Below are positions 17,850-27,392 of a DNA stretch of 64,000 bases, in pieces. Source of the stretch: Anaerotignum sp. MB30-C6 (GTDB lineage: Bacteria > Bacillota > Clostridia > Lachnospirales > Anaerotignaceae). The stretch is from the NCBI RefSeq assembly GCF_030908465.1, contig NZ_CP133078.1:558001-622000 (forward strand), written 5' to 3'. A model generated the notes under the pieces. The model made no database searches. It worked only from the letters and a program-made list of their open reading frames with translations, and was not told the DNA's origin. Position numbers and translations under genes: made by a program. How positions within the stretch are numbered: the stretch's first letter is position 1; every line of letters starts with the position of its first letter.

Positions 17850-18032
17850 AACGGACTTAGGAAGTTTTCCACCTCTTTAGGGTGACAATTCTAAAAATAA
17901 AGGCGCTGTCAAACAGCATCCGTTAGTATTCTTGTATAGCAAAAACACGCATAGTATTTGGCTAAGGCATAAAAAAACCAAATTGGAACATGATAAAAAT
18001 AAATTAGTGATTTTATGCATGGGAGAGATAAT

Positions 18033-19301
18033 ATGGTTACAATCAAAAAATTGCAAAACGGAATTTCTGTGGCATTAGAGGAAATATCTTATGTAAGGAG
18101 TATTTCCTTTGGGATTTGGGTGAAGAACGGTTCCAGAAATGAACGTCCTGAGGAGAACGGCGTTTCTCACTTTATTGAGCATATGATTTTTAAAGGAACG
18201 GAAAACAGAACCGCCAGGCAGATTGCAGAAGCCATGGATGCTTTAGGGGGGCAGATTAATGCCTATACCACAAAGGAGTACACCTGTTATCACACCCGTG
18301 TTTTGGATGAGCATTTTGGAAGAGCCTTGGATGTCATGAGTGATATGGTTTTACGATCTCTGTTCGACCAAAAGGATGTAGAAAGAGAACGTAACGTTAT
18401 TACCGAAGAAATTAATATGTATGAAGATGCACCGGAAGAGTTGGTACATGATGTTTTGCAGGATACCATTTGGAGAAATAGCCCCTTGGGGATGCCTATT
18501 TTGGGTACGACGAAGACCATCGCTACATTTACTTCTGAAAGCATCAGAAATTATTATGAAAAGAACTATCATACGGAAAATATGGTATTATCTGTAGCGG
18601 GAAATTTTAAAACGGACGAAATGCTGGAGATGTTAAACAAAGCCCTTGGAGATTGGACAGCAAAACAGCCCTTCAACCAATATAATTCCAAAGCAGAATA
18701 TAAGATTGCCCATGTTGCTAGGGAAAAAGATGTGGAACAGGTGCATACTTGTATTGCATTTCCTGGTTTAGAACGGGAAAACCCTATGAAATATGCCCTT
18801 GGGGTTTTTAATACAATTTTTGGCGGTGGGATGAGTTCTAGATTGTTCCAAAAGGTTCGTGAGGAGAATGGGTTGACCTACTCTATTTATAGCTATACAA
18901 CGTCCTTTGCCGATACAGGGTTATTTTCAATTACTGGGGGCATGAATCCAAACCAGTTGGAACGGGTTTATGAGCTGATTGCGAGTGAAGTTGAGGATGT
19001 GAAGAATAATCTTTTGCCTCAAAAATTGATTGATGTTACAAAAGAGCAGTTAATCAGTAACTTTATCATCGGAACGGAAAGCACCTTAAACCGAATGACC
19101 GCTGCAGGCTCTGCCCTACTTTTAAGAGGTAAGGTACAGGATACACAAGAGGTGATTGATAAACTTAGCAAGATTACGTCAGAGGATATTTTGAAGGTTA
19201 CCCAAACGATTTTTGATATGGAGAAAGTCAGTTGGAGTGCCGTAGGAAATGTTAAGGGCATTGAAGTTGACACCATAGGAAAAAAAGTTTTTCATAAATA
19301 A
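18033..19301 (+). CDS. M16-family zinc protease (YmxG/MlpA-like)
   Basis: 422 residues, cytoplasmic by sequence (no signal peptide). The inverted zinc motif is HFIEH at 46-50 (H46, E49, H50), with a downstream Glu-rich helix (ERNVITEEINMYEDAPEE) that supplies the third ligand. The C-terminal inactive half holds FGGGMSSRLFQKVREENGLTYSI. The frame starts upstream at 18015, but GGGAGA sits properly before the ATG at 18033. Its position after pnp matches mlpA/ymxG in Bacillus. Substrates are unknown; processing of small peptides is the usual family role. Confidence 0.93.
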   Translation: MVTIKKLQNGISVALEEISYVRSISFGIWVKNGSRNERPEENGVSHFIEHMIFKGTENRTARQIAEAMDALGGQINAYTTKEYTCYHTRVLDEHFGRALDVMSDMVLRSLFDQKDVERERNVITEEINMYEDAPEELVHDVLQDTIWRNSPLGMPILGTTKTIATFTSESIRNYYEKNYHTENMVLSVAGNFKTDEMLEMLNKALGDWTAKQPFNQYNSKAEYKIAHVAREKDVEQVHTCIAFPGLERENPMKYALGVFNTIFGGGMSSRLFQKVREENGLTYSIYSYTTSFADTGLFSITGGMNPNQLERVYELIASEVEDVKNNLLPQKLIDVTKEQLISNFIIGTESTLNRMTAAGSALLLRGKVQDTQEVIDKLSKITSEDILKVTQTIFDMEKVSWSAVGNVKGIEVDTIGKKVFHK

Positions 19302-19365
19302 TCAAATCCTAGGGATAATAAGGATGACGGTATTATTCCGTAATTATTTAAGGAGGTCTTTCATT

Positions 19366-19593
19366 ATGAGATTTACAAACTATTTAGCACTAACCTTGGT
19401 GATTATCGGTGCTTTAAACTGGGGGTTGATTGGCTTTTTCGGCTATGACGTTGTAACCAGTATCTTTGGTGGAAGCATGTTCTGGATTTCCAGAGTCATC
19501 TTTGGTTTAGTTGGCTTAGCTGGGCTGTGGTCTTTGACATTCTATAATTCTGTTGCCCATGAGAACCCAACGGTGCGTATTGCAAGACATTAA
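19366..19593 (+). CDS. DUF378 family small membrane protein
   Basis: 75 residues with two membrane spans (about 6-27 and 38-58). The motif LTLVIIGALNWGLIGFFGYDVV is the DUF378 hallmark, and the family usually sits alone or beside metabolic genes with unknown function. The frame opens at 19324, but AAGGAGG before the ATG at 19366 fixes the start. It lies between the M16 protease and dapF. No stable operon link can be claimed. Confidence 0.88.
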   Translation: MRFTNYLALTLVIIGALNWGLIGFFGYDVVTSIFGGSMFWISRVIFGLVGLAGLWSLTFYNSVAHENPTVRIARH

Positions 19594-19641
19594 TAAATGG
19601 CAGCGGGTTACCGCTGCTTACATAAGGACAGGGGGAGAAAA

Positions 19642-20481
19642 ATGCATTTTACAAAAATGGAAGGCTGCGGAAACGATTATATTTATATCAACTGCTTTGA
19701 AGAAGTTGTAAATCAACCCGAAAAATTAGCAATTGCTATGAGTGAGAGACACTTTGGCGTTGGGGCAGATGGATTGGTTTTGATTATGCCTTCTGAAAAT
19801 GCCGATTTTCGTATGCGTATGTTTAACCTAGATGGCTCTGAAGGGGAAATGTGTGGCAATGCAGCTCGCTGTATTGGGAAATACGTTTATGAAAGAGGCT
19901 TGACGAAAAAAGAAGAGGTTTCCCTTGAAACAGCAGGGGGAATCAGATATTTAGCCTTAAATATTGAAGATGGGATTGTAAAAACCGTTGGCGTAGACAT
20001 GGGAGAGCCTATTTTGGAGGCGGAAAAAATTCCAGTGATTCATGGAGAAAGCCCCGTTATTGGAAAACGAATTGCTGTTAACGGGACAGAATTTGTTTTT
20101 ACCTGCGTTTCTATGGGCAATCCCCATGGGGTGACTTTTGTAGAGGATACGGCAAAGTTCCCTGTGGAAGCTTATGGGAAGTTGGTGGAGGTAAGCCCTT
20201 TATTTCCCAATAAAACAAATGTGGAGTTTGTGCAGGTATTAAGCAGAAATCACATCAATATGCGTGTTTGGGAGCGGGGAAGCGGAGAAACCCTTGCCTG
20301 TGGTACAGGTGCTTGTGCATCGGTGGTTGCATGTATTTTGAATGGCCTTTGTGACAGAGAGGTCAAGGTATCTTTGATAGGTGGCGAGTTAACAATAACT
20401 TGGAATGAGGAAGATAACCATGTATATATGAGTGGCCCAGCGGCATTTTCTTTTGATGGAGTTTGGCTAAAAGAGGTTTAA
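19642..20481 (+). CDS. dapF: Diaminopimelate epimerase
   Basis: 279 residues. It interconverts LL- and meso-diaminopimelate for lysine and peptidoglycan synthesis. Both catalytic cysteines are present: C71 in EMCGNAARCIGK and C220 in LACGTGACAS. Substrate motifs GNDYIYIN, FNLDGSEG and WERGSGET are intact. The frame opens at 19597, but GGGGGAG before the ATG at 19642 and the standard MHFTKMEGCGND start decide it. Confidence 0.97.
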   Translation: MHFTKMEGCGNDYIYINCFEEVVNQPEKLAIAMSERHFGVGADGLVLIMPSENADFRMRMFNLDGSEGEMCGNAARCIGKYVYERGLTKKEEVSLETAGGIRYLALNIEDGIVKTVGVDMGEPILEAEKIPVIHGESPVIGKRIAVNGTEFVFTCVSMGNPHGVTFVEDTAKFPVEAYGKLVEVSPLFPNKTNVEFVQVLSRNHINMRVWERGSGETLACGTGACASVVACILNGLCDREVKVSLIGGELTITWNEEDNHVYMSGPAAFSFDGVWLKEV

Positions 20482-20512
20482 GCTGTGCTTAGGCAAGGAG
20501 AGGAGGCAGTAT

Positions 20513-21790
20513 ATGGCGAGAGAACTACATGAAACGGCAGCAATAGAGGAAAAGGTAATCTTAGTTGCCGTAGAACCGGATGAACGCAACAGTCGTTCCG
20601 CCATGGAAACAGAGGCTTGTTTAGATGAGCTGGAAGAATTGGTGCGTACGGCAGGGGCAGTGGCAGTGGCTAGAAGCGTTCAAAAGCGTGAGCGGATTCA
20701 CCCTGGACATTACTTAGGCAAGGGAAAGATTGAAGAGTTAAAAATGATGGTAGAGGCATATGGTGCTTCTGGCGTTGTTTGTGACGACGAGCTTTCTCCT
20801 GCCCAACTAAAAAATTTAGAGAAGATGCTAGAAACCAAAGTAATGGATAGAACCATTGTTATTTTGGATATTTTTGCTGGAAGGGCTATTTCCGGTGAAG
20901 GGAAAATCCAGGTGGAATTGGCCCAGTTAAAGTACCGTTTGTCTCGATTGACAGGGATGGGTGCGTCCATGTCAAGGCTGGGTGGTGGAATTGGTACCAG
21001 AGGCCCAGGTGAAAAGAAATTAGAGACGGACAGACGCTATATTAAAGATCGTATTGCTGAATTAAACAGTGCCGCAAAGGAAATTCAGACCCATAGAGAA
21101 TTGTTGCGCAACCAAAGAGGGCGAATGGGTTCTCCCGTGGTATCTTTGGTGGGCTATACAAATGCGGGTAAATCTACACTGATCAATAAGTTGACAGATG
21201 CAGGGGTTCTGGCGGAAGATAAGTTGTTTGCAACGTTGGATACCACAACCAGAAAGGTTCAACTGCCCAATGGCTCAGAAATCTTATTGACGGATACCGT
21301 TGGTTTTATTCAAAAATTACCCCATCATTTGGTGCAAGCCTTTCGAGCTACCTTGGAAGAATTAAAATATGCAGATATTTTGCTCCATGTGGTTGATGCA
21401 TCGAACCCTAACAGACAGGAGCAGATGCAGGTGGTATATAAAACCTTAGAGGATTTGGGTTGCGGGGATACGCCTGTCATTACCATTTTCAACAAAATGG
21501 ATAAAGAAGTTGAGCTGCCTTTACCCATCGACACCCGAGCAAGGGAAATTGTACAGGTTTCTGCCTTTAAAGGCCATGGACTAGAGGAGATGCTTGGAAC
21601 AGTTGAGAACTTACTAAAGAGCTTCCGTAAATCTTTGGTAGCCTTAGTGCCTTATACGGAAGGAGGGCTACTTGGCTGGGTTCATGGTCGTTGTGAAATC
21701 ATTCGTGAGGAACATACAGCGGAGGGTGTTTTGCTGGAAGTGTATGTGGATGAGGAGTCTGCCAATCGGTTAGAAAAATATAAGCAGTAA
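20513..21790 (+). CDS. hflX: GTPase HflX
   Basis: 425 residues. HflX is a ribosome-associated GTPase that splits or rescues stalled 70S ribosomes in several bacteria. The N-terminal domain carries HYLGKGKIEEL and the VVCDDELSPAQLKNLE stretch, followed by a coiled linker with RLGGGIGTRGPGEKKLETDRR. The G domain has GYTNAGKST (214-222), DTVGFIQKLPH and NKMDK. A short C-terminal domain follows. AGGAGG precedes the ATG. It is 31 bases after dapF and shares the terminator at 21799. Confidence 0.96.
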   Translation: MARELHETAAIEEKVILVAVEPDERNSRSAMETEACLDELEELVRTAGAVAVARSVQKRERIHPGHYLGKGKIEELKMMVEAYGASGVVCDDELSPAQLKNLEKMLETKVMDRTIVILDIFAGRAISGEGKIQVELAQLKYRLSRLTGMGASMSRLGGGIGTRGPGEKKLETDRRYIKDRIAELNSAAKEIQTHRELLRNQRGRMGSPVVSLVGYTNAGKSTLINKLTDAGVLAEDKLFATLDTTTRKVQLPNGSEILLTDTVGFIQKLPHHLVQAFRATLEELKYADILLHVVDASNPNRQEQMQVVYKTLEDLGCGDTPVITIFNKMDKEVELPLPIDTRAREIVQVSAFKGHGLEEMLGTVENLLKSFRKSLVALVPYTEGGLLGWVHGRCEIIREEHTAEGVLLEVYVDEESANRLEKYKQ

Positions 21791-21798
21791 AAAAATAA

Positions 21799-21849
21799 AA
21801 CATCTCTTAAAATCTCTGGGTGATTTCCGGGTTTCAAGAGATGTTTTTA
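21799..21849 (+). terminator. Terminator after hflX
   Basis: Arms AACATCTCTT (21799-21808) and AAGAGATGTT (21836-21845), then TTTA. Confidence 0.88.
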
Positions 21850-21913
21850 ATTTTGTAAAATCATCTAGGAAAGAATAATTAATCACCTGTGTAGGTAACA
21901 GCCACTCGGATGA

Positions 21914-22156
21914 TTATACTTTTCCATTTAAAATAGCGATGGCTTCTTCATAGTCAGATTTTTTTACGTAAAACTTATACTGGGTTTGGGTAAAATCTTG
22001 CATTCCAGGCACACCACGTGAATTGCTTATATGTAGATTGCCGAGGGTTGAAAGGCTATAGTCAATATTGTAAGAACTAAGGACATCTCGTATTTTTGCT
22101 TGCTCCTCCATGGAGTAAGTGATACATAATTCTTTGCGATTAAAAATTGTAATCAA
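21914..22156 (-). CDS. Small conserved protein, possibly DUF2007-like
   Basis: 80 residues on the minus strand. The open frame extends upstream to 22228, but AAAGGGGGTAG sits 5 bases before a TTG at 22156 that gives MITIFNRKELCITYSMEEQ. Alternating strand/helix pattern, a central ISNSRGVPGMQDF loop and a final YEEAIAIL helix recall the small putative signal-transducing DUF2007 fold, but this is pattern recognition only. It is transcribed divergently from the ABC operon at 22351, with about 195 bases between the two starts. Confidence 0.7.
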   Translation of the reverse strand: MITIFNRKELCITYSMEEQAKIRDVLSSYNIDYSLSTLGNLHISNSRGVPGMQDFTQTQYKFYVKKSDYEEAIAILNGKV

Positions 22157-22350
22157 ATTACTACCCCCTTTTTTCTTAAGATAGCACAGTTTGAAATAGG
22201 ACACAACTTGGAAGAGGAAAATTTTCACATCATTACGCTATTGTAAGAAAATTTTAAGCTTTCTTGTTAGCTTTTGTTACAACTATATGCTAAGATAAAT
22301 TAGAGAGTCATTAGAAAATTTTAGATATTATTTGCAAGGGAGTGTGAAGC

Positions 22351-23064
22351 TTGGGTCGAAATGTGATTCGAATTAAGAATGTGAAAAAAATTTATCAAAT
22401 GGGGAAAGAAAAAATTCAAGCGGTAAATGGCATCAGCTTAAACATACGCCAAGGGGAAGTATGCTGTTTGCTTGGTAAGTCTGGCTCGGGCAAATCCACT
22501 TTATTAAACTTGATTGCAGGATTGGAGAAACCCTCATCGGGTCAAATCATATTTAACAAAAAGCATATTGAGCGGATGAATGAAGACCAGTTGGCTGATT
22601 TTAGACAGAGGTATGTTGGCTTTGTATTTCAGTCCTATAACCTTTTACCGACTTTAACAGCCATGGAAAATGTTACGTTACCACTCATTTTTAAGAATGT
22701 TCCTTTGAAAGAGAGAAACGAGCGGGCTATGGAAATGTTAACAGCTGTTGGTTTAGGGGACAGAGCCCACCATAAGCCCCATGAAATGAGTGGTGGTCAG
22801 CAACAAAGAGTTAGTATTGCAAGAGCGTTTATCAATAGCCCACAGGTGGTATTTGCAGATGAACCAACGGGAAACTTGGATACCCGTACGACATATGAAA
22901 TGATGGATTTGATTACAGCTTTGGCAAGCAAGAACAAACAAACGCTAGTAATCGTAACCCACGATTTGGAACTGTCTGACTATGCGGATCGTATTGTTAT
23001 GCTTTCAGATGGTGAGGTTGAACGGATTGAAGATAAAAGGCAGGCTGAAGGGGAGAAAGAATGA
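22351..23064 (+). CDS. ABC transporter ATP-binding protein, MacB/LolD type
   Basis: 237 residues. Walker A GKSGSGKST (about 44-52), Q-loop VFQSYNLLPTLTAMENV, signature MSGGQQQR, Walker B VVFADEPTGNLD and switch VTHD are all intact. The TAMENV and EPTGNLD forms are typical of the MacB/LolD/FtsE group that drives mechanotransmission rather than solute passage. The start is TTG with AAGGGAG upstream. The gene overlaps the CARDB-like gene by 4 bases (ATGA), and the permease is the third gene, so a three-gene unit is certain. Confidence 0.95.
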   Translation: MGRNVIRIKNVKKIYQMGKEKIQAVNGISLNIRQGEVCCLLGKSGSGKSTLLNLIAGLEKPSSGQIIFNKKHIERMNEDQLADFRQRYVGFVFQSYNLLPTLTAMENVTLPLIFKNVPLKERNERAMEMLTAVGLGDRAHHKPHEMSGGQQQRVSIARAFINSPQVVFADEPTGNLDTRTTYEMMDLITALASKNKQTLVIVTHDLELSDYADRIVMLSDGEVERIEDKRQAEGEKE

Positions 23065-25175
23065 TGAGAAAAAAGTTATTTCAAAAAGTAATGGCAGTAG
23101 TAATGATGCTTTCCGTGATACTGGGGCAAACAGTAGTAGGGCTTGCAGATGACTTTAGTGACAATGGTTCGCCTAAAATTATAGTTGGTGGCGATACTGT
23201 TTTTGAAGTAGTGGCAGAGGGGAATAATCGAATTTCCTTCCAGATTAAAAACAAAGGTGGTGCGGCGGCAGATAATGTTTACATCAGCCCTAAAAGAAGT
23301 GCCACAGATCCCTTCAGAGTATCAGTACAAGGCGGCGGTGATGTGGGGAGCATTGGTGCAAATGGTTATAAGAATGTTAGCTTAAATGTTGATGTTAACG
23401 GTGAAGTAAAGGAGTCTAGCTACCCCATTACTTTGGAGTTTACATATAGAAATACTAATGATTCATCATTTTCAAGCTCCGAAACAATTTATTTGAAAAT
23501 GAAGGGGTTTGACAAGGAACCCAGCTTTAAATTAGAAAACATGAAATTAAGCCCAGAGAGTATGTCTCCTGGAAATAGTGCTAATTTAAGCGGTAAAGTT
23601 TTGAACAATGGTACACAGGAAATGGTTGATGTTACTGTTAGTTTGGACAACTTATCAACAGACAAAATCAGCTTGAGCGGGGGCTTTAGCAGCAAGCATT
23701 ATGCCAGTATTCCTGTGGGGGGCAGTGTTGAGTTTGCGTTCCCCTTGGTGGCTAGTGCTGACATGGCGGCAGGAAACTACCCTGTTTCTATTAAGTTGAA
23801 GTTTAAAGATGGCTTTGGCAAAGCAGTAGAAAAAGCTCAGGAATTTTATGTGAATGTAGGTGGCGTAGCAGGACAGAAGTCTCAATTAGAAATGAGAAAC
23901 ATGAGAGAGCCTAGCGGTGTTTACGGTGTAAACGAGAACTTTACCGTTAGTTTTGATCTGTACAACAGTGGAAAGGTTGCGGCAAAAAACATTGTAGTAA
24001 CAGCAGAAGCGGTGGATACTTCCGCAGTGGTACCCAAATCAGGAAGTGTGAAAACTGTTTCTGAATTGGCACCTGGGGCCACTACCAGCCTTTCCTTCAC
24101 TTTTGCGGGTACTGCCGCATCTAAATCTCAAAACTATGCAATTCAGTTCACAACAGAATATACTTCCGGGGGAACGGCTGTTACCACCTTTAAGCAATTT
24201 GCTGGGGTTAACGTAAGTAACCCTGATTCTGAAGAGGAAAATGCCAGCAAGCCTAAATTGATTGTAAGCAATTATGTATGCGATCCTTTGATTGTTATGG
24301 CGGGGGAAGAATTCGATTTGAACATGGATATTTTAAATACCCACGCACAAAAGGGTGTAAAAAACATTAAAATGTTTTTAACTTTGGCGGAGGAAACATC
24401 TTCTGAAACGGAAAAGTCAGGGAATATTTTCACCCCCGTAGAAAGCAGTAATACATTTTATTTCGATGCAATTGGGCCAAAAGGCACAGCGCAGAAACAG
24501 TTGCGTTTATACGTTGTTCCTGAGGCACAGCCTAAGACATACACTTTAACGGTAAATTTTGAATATGAAGACAGCGCAGGTAAGGAATTTACTGCAAAGG
24601 AATTGTTGGGTATTAACGTAAAGCAAGTAACAGAGTTACAGGTGGATGAGTTTGCCATTCCAGATACGGTGGAAATGTATTCACCCATTACGGTATCTTT
24701 TGGTTATTACAACACTGGTAAGGTAACACTGAGCAATGTAATGGTTAAAGTAGAAGGCGACGTTGAATGCCAAAATAAAAATACTTATATCGGCAACTTG
24801 GAGTCAGGGGCAGGGGAGTATTTTGAAACAACATTTACTCCCAACTCAGGTGGAGAAGTACCCGTAAACATTGTGATTTCCTATGAGGATGCAACGGGAG
24901 AATTAAAAGAAGAACGCAGGGAATTCATTTTGAATGTAATGGAGCCAATGATGCCTGAGGATATGGAAGGTGAAATGGATTCTGCAACACCACCCATGGA
25001 TATGAAGAAAGCAATGATTGCCATTGCTCTTTTAGCCCTTTTCGGTATGGGGATGTTTGTTTTTATCAGACGTCAGAAGCAAGAACCACAGAGTCGTTTT
25101 GCTGAAAGCCTAAATGATGACATGGATGAAGATGATGACGACGACGAAGATGATAGAGAGGATATGTCTTTATGA
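23061..25175 (+). CDS. Secreted, membrane-anchored CARDB/COG1361-type repeat protein
   Basis: 704 residues. A signal peptide (1-30, ending VVGLADD) leads into serial Ig-like beta domains with the recurrent pattern of CARDB/NEW3 modules: NRISFQIKNKGGAAADNVYIS, NSANLSGKVLNNGTQEMVDVTVSLD, NFTVSFDLYNSGKVAAKNIVVTAEAV (in part), EFDLNMDIL and ITVSFGYYNTGKVTLSNV. A Met/Glu-rich stalk precedes one membrane span (about 648-670) and an Arg/Lys stop-transfer. The tail is strikingly acidic (DDDDDEDDRED). Translation is coupled on both sides by ATGA overlaps. The protein probably acts as the extracellular adaptor of the ABC complex; its partner or cargo is unknown. Confidence 0.85.
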   Translation: MMRKKLFQKVMAVVMMLSVILGQTVVGLADDFSDNGSPKIIVGGDTVFEVVAEGNNRISFQIKNKGGAAADNVYISPKRSATDPFRVSVQGGGDVGSIGANGYKNVSLNVDVNGEVKESSYPITLEFTYRNTNDSSFSSSETIYLKMKGFDKEPSFKLENMKLSPESMSPGNSANLSGKVLNNGTQEMVDVTVSLDNLSTDKISLSGGFSSKHYASIPVGGSVEFAFPLVASADMAAGNYPVSIKLKFKDGFGKAVEKAQEFYVNVGGVAGQKSQLEMRNMREPSGVYGVNENFTVSFDLYNSGKVAAKNIVVTAEAVDTSAVVPKSGSVKTVSELAPGATTSLSFTFAGTAASKSQNYAIQFTTEYTSGGTAVTTFKQFAGVNVSNPDSEEENASKPKLIVSNYVCDPLIVMAGEEFDLNMDILNTHAQKGVKNIKMFLTLAEETSSETEKSGNIFTPVESSNTFYFDAIGPKGTAQKQLRLYVVPEAQPKTYTLTVNFEYEDSAGKEFTAKELLGINVKQVTELQVDEFAIPDTVEMYSPITVSFGYYNTGKVTLSNVMVKVEGDVECQNKNTYIGNLESGAGEYFETTFTPNSGGEVPVNIVISYEDATGELKEERREFILNVMEPMMPEDMEGEMDSATPPMDMKKAMIAIALLALFGMGMFVFIRRQKQEPQSRFAESLNDDMDEDDDDDEDDREDMSL

Positions 25176-26500
25176 GTACGAGAGACTTATTAAATATGGC
25201 TCTTCGCAACTTGCTAAAGCGAAAACTCCGAACCTTCCTAACTGTTCTTGGGGTAGTAATCGGAACTGCCTCCATCGTTGTAATGGTCTCCATTGGCATT
25301 GGTATGAATGAAAGCTTTGCCCGTCAGTTAGAGGACTGGGGCAGTTTACAAGTTATTGACGTATATTCCCCCAATGGCGGCGGTGGCCACTACATGATGG
25401 AAGAGGAGGGTTCAAGCGGCCCACAAAACAAGGGGAAGCAGGTTAAACTGGATGGGGCAGCGGTGGATTCTTTCCGCCAGATTGCCGGAGTTGAGGCTGT
25501 TTCTCCTATAAAAAGTTTGTATCTGATGATAGGAAGCGGGAAACTTGTTGCAGATGCCAATTTTATAGGGCTAGACCCAGCAACCATGGAAGCCATGGGA
25601 TATAAAATAGAAGATGGACGGGCATTGTCCGGGGAGGACGTAAAAGCAATCGTTGTGGGCGGTGGCGTAGAATTCTATGACCCTAAGTTGAATTGGGAAA
25701 TGAGAATGAATTCGGAACCACCTGAAATAGAGCTGATCGGCGAGAAGATTGATGTTACATTTGATTGGGGATATGGTACCAGACATGCGGATAAATCGGT
25801 GAAACCATTTAAGTTTGAAGTGGTGGGTACAATGCCTGCGGATGGCAATAATGGTTGGAGTGTAATTATGCCGCTAAAAGAAGTTGAAAAAATTGAAAAA
25901 GCTCAAAAAGAGTGGGAAAAGAAATCGCATGGTTCTTCCGGGGGGAATAACCAAAAAAGATCAAAAGAATACGAACAGGTTATGGTTAAGGTAGACGATA
26001 TTAAAAATGTGCAAGTGGTACAACAACAAATTAAAGATATGGGTTACCGTGCTTCCAGCTTAACGGATCAACTAGAAGCGATGAAGGAAACCACGAAAAT
26101 GTTACGTATGGTTTTAGGAGCAATTGGTGCAATTTCTTTGGTTGTTGCGGCCATTGGCATTACAAACACAATGGTTATGGCAATTTATGAAAGAACCAGA
26201 GAAATTGGTATCATGAAGGTAATTGGTGCGTCTTTGAGGGATATTAAGCTTCTTTTTTTAACCGAGGCTGCTTTTATCGGATTTGCCGGTGGCATTGTCG
26301 GTGTTGGGGTAAGTTTTGTAACTTCAAAGCTAGTGAACTTTGTTGCCATGCAGCATGGCAGTGATATGACTTCATCCATTCCTTTGTGGTTATATCTTGG
26401 GTCTATTGCTTTTGCAACGGTAATTGGTGTTCTTTCCGGATACTTACCTGCAAAACGAGCGATGAAACTGAGTGCTTTAACAGCAATTAAAACGGAGTAA
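25172..26500 (+). CDS. ABC transporter permease, MacB/FtsX family
   Basis: 442 residues. It has one N-terminal span in the typical MALRNLLKRKLRTFLTVLGVVIGTASIV segment (residues 9-36 in part), a large extracellular MacB-PCD domain (about 45-310), and three C-terminal spans (about 318-340, 362-390, 405-430). The FtsX motif YERTREIGIMKVIGAS is present. A Ser/Gly/Lys-rich insertion lies near residues 245-268. Start overlaps the CARDB gene by 4 bases. With the ATPase and the repeat protein it forms a type VII ABC system. Confidence 0.94.
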   Translation: MSTRDLLNMALRNLLKRKLRTFLTVLGVVIGTASIVVMVSIGIGMNESFARQLEDWGSLQVIDVYSPNGGGGHYMMEEEGSSGPQNKGKQVKLDGAAVDSFRQIAGVEAVSPIKSLYLMIGSGKLVADANFIGLDPATMEAMGYKIEDGRALSGEDVKAIVVGGGVEFYDPKLNWEMRMNSEPPEIELIGEKIDVTFDWGYGTRHADKSVKPFKFEVVGTMPADGNNGWSVIMPLKEVEKIEKAQKEWEKKSHGSSGGNNQKRSKEYEQVMVKVDDIKNVQVVQQQIKDMGYRASSLTDQLEAMKETTKMLRMVLGAIGAISLVVAAIGITNTMVMAIYERTREIGIMKVIGASLRDIKLLFLTEAAFIGFAGGIVGVGVSFVTSKLVNFVAMQHGSDMTSSIPLWLYLGSIAFATVIGVLSGYLPAKRAMKLSALTAIKTE

Positions 26501-26508
26501 GCCAAATT

Positions 26509-26556
26509 ATAAAAACACACTATTGAGAAAAAATAGTGTGTTTTTATTTTTTTATT
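26509..26556 (+). terminator. Terminator of the CARDB-ABC operon
   Basis: AAAAACACACTA (26511-26522) pairs with TAGTGTGTTTTT (26534-26545), followed by ATTTTTTTATT. Confidence 0.92.
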
Positions 26557-26630
26557 AAGAAAAAATGATAGTTATTACATTTTGGGAAAGACTAAAGAAG
26601 AAATGTCAGAAGAAAAAAGGATTGGTTTTC

Positions 26631-27287
26631 ATGCTGCTAGAACTGGCTGCTGCGCCTGTTTTTCTAGGACTTTTTTATATTTATGTAAGAGATAAGTATG
26701 AAAAAGAGCCTTGGAAGATGCTTCTGCTGGGGTTATTATACGGGATCTATACGACCTGTGTCATTTATGCTGTAGGGATAGGGTTAGAAAAAATATTCCC
26801 TCATAGAGAGAACCCGTTCTATACATCATTTCTAAGCTCAGCAGGGGTAGAGGAGGTGATTAAGTACGTTTTTCTGGTGTTTTTAATATGGAAAAACGGA
26901 AATTTTAACGAGCCCCTTGACGGAATTGTTTACGGTGTTTTTGTATCTCTGGGGTTTGCTTGGATAGAAAACATCATTTATGTCATGCATCCAGTGATGG
27001 GGGGGTATGGTACAGCTTTTTCAAGGGCTCTGCTTTCGGTGCCAGGGCATGCTTTGTTTGGTGTACAAATGGGATATTATCTGGGACTTGCAAAATTCTT
27101 TGGCAATAAGAAGCATATGATTCTTGCTTTGATTGTGCCATATTTAGCCCATGCCGTATACAATTATTGTTTACTTGAGAAATCCCACATATTCTGGATA
27201 CCATTTTGGATTTTGGAAGTTTGGTTATGGTGGTCTGCATTAAGGCATATAAAAGAATTGGTACGGATTTCGCCCTTTCGAGAATAA
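26631..27287 (+). CDS. PrsW-family intramembrane metalloprotease
   Basis: 218 residues from the chosen ATG. PrsW motifs are present in order: EEVIKYVFL (EExxK), DGIVYGVFVSLGFAWIEN, and PGHALFGVQMGYYLG with the third-motif His, then LAHAVYNY. About seven membrane spans fit the family. PrsW in Bacillus cleaves the anti-sigma factor RsiW. The frame is open from an ATG at 26565, but no ribosome binding site precedes it, whereas AAAAAAGGA lies before the ATG at 26631. No anti-sigma/sigma pair is encoded nearby, so the target cannot be named. Confidence 0.86.
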   Translation: MLLELAAAPVFLGLFYIYVRDKYEKEPWKMLLLGLLYGIYTTCVIYAVGIGLEKIFPHRENPFYTSFLSSAGVEEVIKYVFLVFLIWKNGNFNEPLDGIVYGVFVSLGFAWIENIIYVMHPVMGGYGTAFSRALLSVPGHALFGVQMGYYLGLAKFFGNKKHMILALIVPYLAHAVYNYCLLEKSHIFWIPFWILEVWLWWSALRHIKELVRISPFRE

Positions 27288-27392
27288 AATGTGCATGATT
27301 TTATTGTAACTCTTGAAATAAAAGATAAAAAGCGGTATACTATTAGAAATGGGACAACTGGCAGAAAATAGCATAATTGTGGAGGTAAAGCA

